The notes under the pieces are model-generated. The model made no database searches and was not told the DNA's origin. It saw only the letters and a list, made by a program, of their open reading frames with translations. From the NCBI RefSeq assembly GCF_023016155.1, contig NZ_JALKBG010000008.1, positions 436,501-500,500 on the forward strand: a DNA stretch of 64,000 nucleotides, read 5' to 3'. Origin of the DNA: Aliiroseovarius sp. F20344 (GTDB lineage Bacteria > Pseudomonadota > Alphaproteobacteria > Rhodobacterales > Rhodobacteraceae). The translations under genes were made by a program, and so were the position numbers. Shown here in pieces: positions 35,770 to 43,227 of the stretch. The first letter of the stretch is position 1, and the number at the start of each line of letters is the position of its first letter.

Positions 35770-36698
35770 AAGCTGTGATGAGAGATCCATATAAGAAAAC
35801 CGACCCGCTTCGGGGTTTGACCCTCTCCATTTCGATCTCGGAAAGCCAGGATGCAAAGGATAATGGTTACACGAAGCGAGAAGTGAACCGCAGTGTGCGT
35901 GATATCTCCCGGGCTGTTTTGGCGCAAGGTGGTCATGTCGCATTTGGACATGACTGGCGAGAAGATGGAGTTATGGCCGAGGTTATGCGGATGGTAGTGG
36001 ATTATCAAAGTCAACAATCGGGCTCAATGTTTGGGAAAATCCCAATGACGAACGTTGTACCTTGGCCTCGCAGAACGAGCATCCCTGAAGACCTCCGAGA
36101 GCGCTATCGGGATGTATTGAAGATCATCGAGATGCCTCCTGTAGAGGCGCAAGACGGAATCAGTAAGATGAGCGAGTTTATCGCAGAGGCAAATGCGCTT
36201 ACCCAGGCGCGCATTGAGCTCACTAGGCGATCAAATGCGCGGCTCTGCATCGGTGGTCGCGTTCGCGGTTCAAGTGGATTTTGCGCGGGGATCGTTGAAG
36301 AGGCCGCGCTTTGCTTTACTGCAGGACTTCCTTTGTACGTAACCCGGCATTTCGGTGGTGCGAGTAGCCAGGTAATTGCGGCGATTGAGGGCAAGAATAC
36401 GATTGAACTGGAAGCATTCTGGGCCTCTGGAGGGGTTGCGTCTGCGCTTGTCGAACAAGGGAAAACTGACGATCTGTTTTATAACCGTGCTAACATTTTT
36501 GGTAAGTTTGGGATCCGCGAGATTTCAAGAAAAAACGGATTAAGCATCGAGGAAAACCAACAACTATTTAATGCGCGCAGTATGGCCGAAGTAATTGGAT
36601 TAACTCTGACAGGATTGGGACGGGTGGCCCGGACGATACGGAACCGGGACCATATCATCAATGAGAGTGGTGCTCAGGATCGCTCGGAACACGGCTAG
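35766..36698 (+). CDS. SLOG-superfamily protein
   Basis: 310 residues from GTG 35766, which overlaps the previous stop and has GGAGG 6 nt upstream (ATG 35778 is an alternative). The start TLSISISESQDAKDNGYTKR, then RDISRAVLAQGGHVAFGHDW, and later ARLCIGGRVRGSSGFCAGIV with EEAALCFTAGLPLYVTRHFG, match the Rossmann-like SLOG superfamily, which binds nucleotides and NAD-derived signals and is often linked to TIR or SIR2 proteins. The C-terminal helices may mediate oligomerisation. In Thoeris ThsA a SLOG domain binds the TIR-made signal; a stand-alone SLOG between two TIR genes and a CHAT protease suggests the same job here. Confidence 0.7.
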   Translation: MKAVMRDPYKKTDPLRGLTLSISISESQDAKDNGYTKREVNRSVRDISRAVLAQGGHVAFGHDWREDGVMAEVMRMVVDYQSQQSGSMFGKIPMTNVVPWPRRTSIPEDLRERYRDVLKIIEMPPVEAQDGISKMSEFIAEANALTQARIELTRRSNARLCIGGRVRGSSGFCAGIVEEAALCFTAGLPLYVTRHFGGASSQVIAAIEGKNTIELEAFWASGGVASALVEQGKTDDLFYNRANIFGKFGIREISRKNGLSIEENQQLFNARSMAEVIGLTLTGLGRVARTIRNRDHIINESGAQDRSEHG

Positions 36699-36713
36699 CC
36701 GAGGAGAATTCAG

Positions 36714-37259
36714 GTGCCCGGACGTATTTCACAGCTTAACATTAGCCTGCCCTTCGGTCTTGGCGGGGTCACAGTTGACATTGGCCGTGCAGAGCAAGAG
36801 GCGGGATGGAAACTCTATCCCGAATTCAGTACGAGAATTTCGACTCAAACGCTCACACCCAGTTCCGGATCAGTTCGAGAGACACTTACTTCGTTGCATT
36901 CCTTGTTTGGAATTACACGCGAGATACTTAAGGAGGCCGGCCCGGACATCGGACATAGCCCTGACAGTCTTGGGCTTGTGACAATTCGCGTCCTTAACGA
37001 AGGTTTGCGACCTTTCCTGACTAGGTGGCACACAGCCTACGGCGACTTTGAATTGGAAACTGGTCTTCGGCTAGCTAAGGCATATAGCTTGCAAGTAGTG
37101 CCCATTGCGCATGTTGATCAAGCGGGTTGGAGCGACCATACTGCCTTTCACATAGAGCTTGAGAACGTTCGCCAAGAGATGCGCGTGTTTGCACAGCAGC
37201 TTGCCATAATCGTTGGTTCCGAGCCTCCTGATTGTTCAACCAATGCTTCGCTGAGGTAA
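36714..37259 (+). CDS. Small protein of unknown function between SLOG and CHAT genes
   Basis: 181 residues from GTG 36714 with AGGAG upstream. It opens RISQLNISLPFGLGGVTVDI, followed by AGWKLYPEFSTRISTQTL, a helical part (SLHSLFGITREILKEAG) and RVLNEGLRPFLTRWH. I remember similar short proteins beside STAND and CHAT genes, but no function is established. It is probably a dedicated adaptor between the sensor and protease components. Confidence 0.6.
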   Translation: MPGRISQLNISLPFGLGGVTVDIGRAEQEAGWKLYPEFSTRISTQTLTPSSGSVRETLTSLHSLFGITREILKEAGPDIGHSPDSLGLVTIRVLNEGLRPFLTRWHTAYGDFELETGLRLAKAYSLQVVPIAHVDQAGWSDHTAFHIELENVRQEMRVFAQQLAIIVGSEPPDCSTNASLR

Positions 37260-37270
37260 GAGGTGCATAC

Positions 37271-38956
37271 ATGACTGGCCAAAACTTCCACATCTCTGTC
37301 GAACTCGTTTGCGGAAACTTGGCAAATGTAGAGACCGACCTGTACATAATCGGCCTTTTCGAAGATATAGCCCCAAAGATGGCCTTCTCGACGCTAGATG
37401 GCGTGCTAGAAGGCGAGATTATGGAACTGTATCGTGCGGGTGCATTGGGCGGCCATTTGGGCCAGGTTATTTCCCACGATACAACAACAAGTGACCTTCT
37501 CGCCGACCGCATTGCATTTGTAGGACTTGGTCCGATTTCTCAACGTCGTCCACAAGATCTGTGGCAAGTCGGAAAACTGCTTGGAAAATGGTTGGCTGAT
37601 GAAGGGGTGATTGATGTTGCGACGGTCCCGATCGGTCTTGGGTCGGGTTTTTCATCTCATGACGTGATTTGGTACTATCTAGCGGGATTAATATCAGAGT
37701 ATGCGGAGCATGCGAAAACAACAACATCTCTAAAACTACATGTCTGCGACTTCTCTGTATTCAATTGCCTGGATTTGCGCACTGAAATCGAACGCGCGAT
37801 GCTGCAGAAAGGACTCAAAAGTTACAGCTGGAGTCTTACGTCAACACGCGTTGATGATCTTGTTGCAGCGAGCCGCGTTATGATGGAGCTGTCAGAAGAC
37901 GCGTCCAATCTATTTATCAGGATGGGCGAATTTCCCCAAAAAACAACGAACAGGGTGGAGTTGGAGCTGATTCACATACCCCCCAACGCACCAGCTGGAG
38001 CTACTACGGTTCGCAGGTCCGTCGATCTCACGTTGTTGCAGCAGCACATTCATCAATTCAATGGCGCTACTCCAATCGGTTTCAAGGAAGGGGTCAATCT
38101 AGCAACATTTCTGCTTGGAGAGCATGTGGTGACCGAGCTAGCACAAGCGCATCATCATGGGCCGCCGATCGTTCTGTGGCACGACGCAGGCGCATCAATC
38201 GTACCGTGGGAATCGATGTCATTTCCTGAGCTGGCTTTCCCGGCTACAAGAATGTCATTTAGTCGACGTTTCTTAACTTCTAGAAAGATTGCTAATCCCT
38301 CAATTAATGACAAAAAACAGGAGTTCAGCGTGTTGTTGATTGTCGATCCAACATGCGACTTGCCCGGCGCTAGGTCAGAAGGTGGCCACGTCCGGAGAGC
38401 GCTGCAAGCTCGACCGGATGTCGGCATTGTCATTCTAGGGCAGGATGAAGCAACACGAGAACGCGTTCTTGAGGAGCTGCAAGCACGAAAGCATGATATC
38501 GTTCATTTTGCAGGCCATGCCTTTTACGATCCAGCCAACCGAGAAGGCAGTGGTTTGATATGCGCTGGCGATAAAGTTGTTACGGGTCACGACCTGTCGG
38601 GCATTGAAAATTTACCACGCATGTTAATCTTCAATGCATGTGAAACTGGACGGATCAGAAGCGGTCGCAATGGGTCGAACAAATCCGAGCCTACGATTGC
38701 AAACCGAATGGAACGAAACATCGGTCTTGCAGAAGCGTCTATGTCGGGCGGCGTGCATCACTTTATTGGTACCTATTGGCCTGTTGGCGATGCCGCAGCA
38801 AAGGCTTTCTCAATTGGATTTTACACGTACATTCTAGACGGTAGAGCTGTCGGAGAAGCAGTTATGCGCGGCCGGCAAGAAGCCTTTAAAGTTTCAGATG
38901 TAGATTGGGCTGACTATATTCACTACGGCGACCCTACGGACAGGATTCATCACTGA
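37271..38956 (+). CDS. CHAT caspase-like protease with N-terminal M17-N/macro-like domain
   Basis: 561 residues from ATG 37271 (AAGAGGTG upstream). Residues ~5-150 (DLYIIGLFEDIAPKMAFSTL, LADRIAFVGLG, ATVPIGLGSG) look like the N-terminal macro-fold domain of M17 leucine aminopeptidases; the metal-binding peptidase half is absent. Residues ~330-555 are a CHAT protease: catalytic-type His H416 in DIVHFAGHAFYDP and Cys C457 in LIFNACETGR, followed by GLAEASMSGGVHHFIGTYW. Both catalytic residues are intact, so it is probably an active cysteine protease. As last gene of the operon it is the best candidate effector; the macro-like domain could bind an ADP-ribose-type signal. That link is inference. 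Confidence 0.82.
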   Translation: MTGQNFHISVELVCGNLANVETDLYIIGLFEDIAPKMAFSTLDGVLEGEIMELYRAGALGGHLGQVISHDTTTSDLLADRIAFVGLGPISQRRPQDLWQVGKLLGKWLADEGVIDVATVPIGLGSGFSSHDVIWYYLAGLISEYAEHAKTTTSLKLHVCDFSVFNCLDLRTEIERAMLQKGLKSYSWSLTSTRVDDLVAASRVMMELSEDASNLFIRMGEFPQKTTNRVELELIHIPPNAPAGATTVRRSVDLTLLQQHIHQFNGATPIGFKEGVNLATFLLGEHVVTELAQAHHHGPPIVLWHDAGASIVPWESMSFPELAFPATRMSFSRRFLTSRKIANPSINDKKQEFSVLLIVDPTCDLPGARSEGGHVRRALQARPDVGIVILGQDEATRERVLEELQARKHDIVHFAGHAFYDPANREGSGLICAGDKVVTGHDLSGIENLPRMLIFNACETGRIRSGRNGSNKSEPTIANRMERNIGLAEASMSGGVHHFIGTYWPVGDAAAKAFSIGFYTYILDGRAVGEAVMRGRQEAFKVSDVDWADYIHYGDPTDRIHH

Positions 38957-39102
38957 GGGTGAGATATTGGTTCACGCAATGATGGTCAGGCTAATATTGC
39001 GAGTACCTGGGATGTTCATAAAAGCGGACAACTCTGTGCTTTCTATTGGAACCAAGCATTTCGGTTACCATATCAAGATGATGTAGCGAGCCTGTTCTCT
39101 GA

Positions 39103-41385
39103 TTAGCGAATTTTTGACAGTGCTGCTTGTAACCGCGTAGCCAGGTTCTCGCTATCCAAAGACGTAGGCAAAGGTAATTGCAGGGTCTGATGGCCAACTC
39201 CTACAAGGATCGCGCTTTCATCATTCGAAAACTCGACTGATTGCTGCCCATCAATCGGCCACGTTCCGATCCTGGCACATGTCTTGCGATCATGCATCCG
39301 AAGTGCATATCGGTCAGCCACAACGACAAATCGACCACTTTTCGATACTGCAACAGTTTCGGCGTCTCTGCCGGACGCATAGCCCACACAGTCCCAACTT
39401 CTGTTGCTCGAATTTGATGTTTTCGGTCGGGTATCTAGAGCTGGCGAAGTGGGAACCTCTTTATTTCCAGCCTCTTGCGCAATGTCGAGACGAAGCCATC
39501 TTTTTCGAATAAAGAAACCTTTAGGGAGCTCCCGTCGATAGCTGAAGACGTCAAGCCCATCAGTTACAATTATGTTATCCAACAGGCCCAAATACGAAAG
39601 ATCTCGTTGTGCAGGATGAGGATCATCAATCTCCAAGAATTTTCGCCCAATTGTCGCCATGTCACGGCCCAACAATGATGAAGAAACAGTTTTCTGCTGC
39701 TCCCAATCAACCAAACTCGCACAATGCAAATCTTCCTGGCGATACTGTTCGTTTGTAACTTTTAGGACCCAGGGCCTTTTGTCCACGAAGGAGAGCCTTT
39801 CTTTCTGTACCGGATACTGGCCACACAAGAACGCGCCCTTTGTTGCAGGAAGTGTCAACGGGCGAATTTCCGAACAGCCTTCTGCAACGTTGAAGTCTGC
39901 AATGAAGAAACCCCCGTCGTCAGCGATTAATCCCAGTCGTTTTCCGCTTGGCGAAAATCGTAAAGAAACAATATGGATATCGCCTTCATGAATGTTGCAC
40001 AGTAACTCATCTTCGATGAAATTGAATACAGCTACACCAGTTTTGGTCTGCGCTGCCAAGACTGTCCCATTCGGGTGCAGGTCGAAGGAATGATCCGGCT
40101 TTCCTGACATCCCGGTATCGTATCTGCTAAATGTATGTCCAACGCTCTGCCGAGATTCAACATCAATAATGTCGACACCCCTGGAGCTCGCAACGCCGAC
40201 CAAGCCTAGGCCATCTTTTGAGACAATTTCTTCAATCGCCGTCAGATTTAGATTTGTGCTAAAAGTCTCGACGGTATCGGTGTCGAAATCCCAGAGTAGA
40301 AGTTCCCCAGCGAACCCTCCGTAAAGTGAGGCGTCTTGGTCCGAGATGACTTCTACGGCAAAAGATGTATTTCGCGGAAGTTGAACTTGATTGATAAGGG
40401 CGCCTGTTTGCATCGACCAAAGTCTGCCCCAGCGTGGCGAATTGCGTCCTCCTTCCGTAAAATCGACCTCAACTGTAGCAAGCAGTTCGCCAGTTGAATT
40501 TGTGTCGGCGTCCTTAATATGAAACTTCATTTCTTCTGACGAACCGATTGCTAAACCATTGAAAACTGCAATGGCCGCCGATATCGCTAGTGGGTCGTAT
40601 GCTTGTATCCATTCATCAGGTTTTGGTAAGGCATCTTTAGCCCTGGATAGAGCTTCAGGCATATGACCCTGTTCCGTCAGACTGATAGCAGCGACTGCCG
40701 AGACCTCAGAGTTGCTTTCAAGCGAAGATACCAACTGCCGATATGCTGTATTTGCCATCCATGCAGTTACCAGCAGCATCGCGAACAACACGACAGACGT
40801 AATTGTGACGATACGCAAGCGTCGCTGTTCAATACGTGCTCCTTTGAACGACGCTTTGATCGCATGGACCACGTCCACATCTGCGGCCCGGTAACCGTTT
40901 GAATGTAACCCGCTACTGTCTTGAATTTTTAGAATGGGGTCAATTATTCCCCCATCGCTTTGCTTTATCATCTCGCTGTGTACCCAACCACTTAGACGAT
41001 CGTTGTTCGGAGCGCGAAGGGCTTCTTCGACGGATCCATCCACGTCTACAATTAGTGGTATCTTTCCCATTTTCAGAAACTGGTCGGTTTCCTTCTTGAC
41101 CCAGATTGAATCGGAAAGGGCCGCGGGCGTAGCAACAACTAACAAATGGCTGGAGTTCTTAACTCTGACTTTTGTTAATAGATCTAGGTTGTTTCCGGCG
41201 TGATAGTCTTCGATATCGAAATGTACCGTAAAGTCCTTGCTGAGCGCAGAATGAAGTGACTTTGCATAGTCCGATCCATCACTTTGGCTGTAAGCAATGA
41301 AAAAATCGTACCCGAACAATGCGTTGGTAGTCTTTGATATATATTTAGCGATTGAGTTTAGAAGCAATAGAGGAGCGTCCAGCAA
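39103..41385 (-). CDS. TIR domain + transmembrane helix + beta-propeller protein
   Basis: About 760 residues from a TTG at 41385, placed 11 nt after a strong AAGGAGGTGA (41394-41403); the frame continues upstream to 41472 without an ATG. Residues ~20-160 are a TIR domain (YDFFIAYSQSDGSDYAKS, HFDIEDYHAGNNLD, AALSDSIWVKKETDQF). One transmembrane helix lies near residues 195-225 (SVVLFAMLLVTAWMA). The rest forms WD40/YVTN-like blades (SLRFSPSGKRLGLIADDG, ETVAVSKSGRFVVVADRY). This resembles a STAND/WD40 sensor in which TIR replaces the NTPase. It is convergent with the CHAT operon (146 bp between stops). Confidence 0.75.
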   Translation of the reverse strand: MLDAPLLLLNSIAKYISKTTNALFGYDFFIAYSQSDGSDYAKSLHSALSKDFTVHFDIEDYHAGNNLDLLTKVRVKNSSHLLVVATPAALSDSIWVKKETDQFLKMGKIPLIVDVDGSVEEALRAPNNDRLSGWVHSEMIKQSDGGIIDPILKIQDSSGLHSNGYRAADVDVVHAIKASFKGARIEQRRLRIVTITSVVLFAMLLVTAWMANTAYRQLVSSLESNSEVSAVAAISLTEQGHMPEALSRAKDALPKPDEWIQAYDPLAISAAIAVFNGLAIGSSEEMKFHIKDADTNSTGELLATVEVDFTEGGRNSPRWGRLWSMQTGALINQVQLPRNTSFAVEVISDQDASLYGGFAGELLLWDFDTDTVETFSTNLNLTAIEEIVSKDGLGLVGVASSRGVDIIDVESRQSVGHTFSRYDTGMSGKPDHSFDLHPNGTVLAAQTKTGVAVFNFIEDELLCNIHEGDIHIVSLRFSPSGKRLGLIADDGGFFIADFNVAEGCSEIRPLTLPATKGAFLCGQYPVQKERLSFVDKRPWVLKVTNEQYRQEDLHCASLVDWEQQKTVSSSLLGRDMATIGRKFLEIDDPHPAQRDLSYLGLLDNIIVTDGLDVFSYRRELPKGFFIRKRWLRLDIAQEAGNKEVPTSPALDTRPKTSNSSNRSWDCVGYASGRDAETVAVSKSGRFVVVADRYALRMHDRKTCARIGTWPIDGQQSVEFSNDESAILVGVGHQTLQLPLPTSLDSENLATRLQAALSKIR

Positions 41386-42255
41386 ATAGATGTTCACCTC
41401 CTTCCGGCAGAGATTGTTTAACTTTCCATAGTTGGTAGCCGTACGGTGAAGTCCTGAGAATGCGACAGCCAAGGTTGAAACAATACCATAAAAGTGAGTT
41501 TAGGTCACCGAGGACTCAGTTAGCTAGTCGAGGTAGATTGAACTCAAGCAAATGGTAGATTTTATCTTCAACTAAGTGTTCGTTTTCTGCGTCACTTCGG
41601 CGCTACATAGATCAATTGTGAAAGGTCAGATTTTCCTACACCTCCTGAAATTCTTGGCAATGGTCCTCGCTAACCATGATGTGCAAAAGGTCATTTGGCC
41701 CCTTAGTTCATCCCAGAATTGGGCGATGAGTTTTGTACGGGATCCGTTCTCCCCATACATCGTTTGTTGAGACAATGCAGCATTGTACAGACGGACTTAA
41801 ACCAAACCTGAATGGTTCGAAGCGGTATCGCTTCGTCGCAACCCTACCTGATAAAGAGGGAGTAATGCGTAGGGCTAGCAGGTTCTTGAACTTATCAACA
41901 ACCTCGCTCGGGAAAGACACAACTATCGATCGCATTTCGTCAGCTGCAAACGATGAAGTTGCTGCGAGCTATCTCAAGAATCCAAAATTTCCAAACTCTC
42001 ATGCGGATCGTTTGTCGACTGCTCAGTTGGTTTAATAGATTGAGCTAGTCTAGTTGCAATCAAAAAATCTTGTGACTGAAGATGCAGACAGTTTTCTCAC
42101 ATGAATGTTTGGCGTGGTTTATTGAAATGAGAAACTAGGAACGGGCGCTTCAGTTCGGTGCTTTTGGCCTGTGGTATTTTGGGTGGGTAGATGGCGTATT
42201 TGAAATGAAGGGTTGCAGAACTATTCATTTTTAATAAGGGGTTGGGGGAAATTAG
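41386..42255. other. Right-end stretch of the island without a supportable intact gene
   Basis: 870 bp between the TIR/propeller gene and the tRNA. It contains the upstream region and promoter of that gene and a possible transposase remnant (listed separately). No RNA gene or repeat other than the att copy is visible. Confidence 0.45.
41733..42035 (+). pseudogene. Possible N-terminal fragment of an IS4/Tn5-like transposase
   Basis: A 100-codon frame whose second half (LPDKEGVMRRASRFL, then AANDEVAASYLKNPKF) vaguely follows the N-terminal DNA-binding pattern of IS4-type transposases, in which a D-x-R-R-x-x-R stretch precedes A-A-Y-R-F-x-x-N-P. No catalytic domain follows before the island end. 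Weak resemblance only; it may not be a gene. Confidence 0.25.
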
Positions 42256-42270
42256 TGGAGGCGAGTACCG
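42256..42270. repeat. Right attachment repeat (inside tRNA-Cys)
   Basis: The same 15 bases as at 7159-7173. This copy is the genuine 3' end of the tRNA-Cys gene on the minus strand, so integration left the tRNA intact. The crossover lies somewhere within these 15 bases. Confidence 0.88.
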
Positions 42271-42329
42271 GAATCGAACCGGTGTACACGGATTTGCAAT
42301 CCGCTGCGTCACCACTCCGCCAACTCGCC
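42256..42329 (-). tRNA. tRNA-Cys (GCA)
   Basis: 74 nt with 7 bp acceptor stem GGCGAGT/ACTCGCC, anticodon stem ggatt/aatcc around GCA, T arm ccggttcgattccgg and encoded CCA end. It is the insertion site of the island; the intact gene is at the right end, next to pcm. Confidence 0.97.
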
Positions 42330-42528
42330 ATCCGTGGTGTGGGGGTTCTCTAGCGCGGGTCTTGGGGGGATGTCCAGCCCGGTTTCGCAGTCAGTTGTGT
42401 GATTTTCTGACACATGCTTTGCAAATCGGTTGCCGGTGCGACCAATCATACCCCAAAGCCTTGTGGGATTGCCGCCAAATGATAACTATGGCAAGAGAAA
42501 CCAACGACCTCAGAAACATAGGCCAGCC

Positions 42529-43182
42529 ATGACAGATTTCGCCGCACGCCGCACCATTATGGTGGACACGCAGGTTCGTCCCTCGGATGTGACAAAATTC
42601 CCGATCATTGATGCGATGTTGTCCATTGCACGCGAGGAATATGTGCCTGATGGAAAGCGCGAGGCGGCTTATGTCGGTGAGAACATCGCGCTGGATGATA
42701 ACCGTGTGATCCTGGAGCCGCGCACCCTTGCTAAGATGTTGGATGCGCTGGATATTCAGCCAGATGAGCTGGTGTTGGATCTGGGCTGCGGTCTTGGATA
42801 TAGCGCAGCAATTCTGGCCAGCTTGTCGGATTTCGTGATTGCGGTGGAAGAAGATGAAAGCCGCGCCAATGAAGCGCAGGAAATTCTGTCTGCGCAGGGG
42901 GTCGACAACGTTGCTGTTGTTGCTGGCCCGCTGGCTGAAGGCAATGAAAAGAACGGCCCGTATGACGTGATTATGGTGCAAGGGGCGGTTGAATCCGTAC
43001 CATCCCAGATACTAAATCAACTTAAAGATGGTGGCCGCATGGCCTGTATCTTTGCAGAAGGTATGTTGGGAACTGCGAAAATCGGGTATAAGATCGACGG
43101 AGAAATGGTGTGGCGGCATGGATTTAGCGCTGGCGCACCTGTTGTAACTGGGTTTGAGGCTCCTCGCGAATTCGCGCTTTGA
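42529..43182 (+). CDS. pcm: Protein-L-isoaspartate O-methyltransferase family protein
   Basis: 217 residues from ATG 42529; an in-frame start at 42430 would run through the region next to the tRNA. The AdoMet-binding motif VLDLGCGLGYSAA (residues ~84-95) is clear, followed by FVIAVEEDES and YDVIMVQGAVESVP, typical of PCMT/PimT proteins. The family methylates isoaspartyl residues for repair; in Rhodobacteraceae this short form commonly precedes tolC. It starts about 200 bp upstream of the tRNA in the opposite direction, and its stop is 45 nt before tolC. Confidence 0.85.
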   Translation: MTDFAARRTIMVDTQVRPSDVTKFPIIDAMLSIAREEYVPDGKREAAYVGENIALDDNRVILEPRTLAKMLDALDIQPDELVLDLGCGLGYSAAILASLSDFVIAVEEDESRANEAQEILSAQGVDNVAVVAGPLAEGNEKNGPYDVIMVQGAVESVPSQILNQLKDGGRMACIFAEGMLGTAKIGYKIDGEMVWRHGFSAGAPVVTGFEAPREFAL

Positions 43183-43227
43183 TCAGGGGCATTGTATTGG
43201 GCAAGTCATTTTAGGCAGGAGAGCGCT

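Larger units (their letters stand above)
7159..42270. mobile_element. 35.1 kb genomic island integrated at tRNA-Cys(GCA)
   Basis: The island is bounded by a 15 bp direct repeat, tggaggcgagtaccg, at 7159-7173 and 42256-42270. The right copy is the 3' end of an intact tRNA-Cys. A tyrosine integrase lies just inside the left end, followed by an AlpA-type regulator and a DUF3987 protein, a backbone seen in integrative satellites and islands. Inner sequence is visibly less G+C-rich than the flanks. The cargo is almost entirely signalling and defence-type proteins with TIR domains, STAND NTPases and a DNA methyltransferase. No conjugation or capsid genes are visible, so it would need a helper to move between cells. 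Removing the island joins the helicase-side flank directly to an undisrupted tRNA-Cys/pcm region. Confidence 0.9.
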
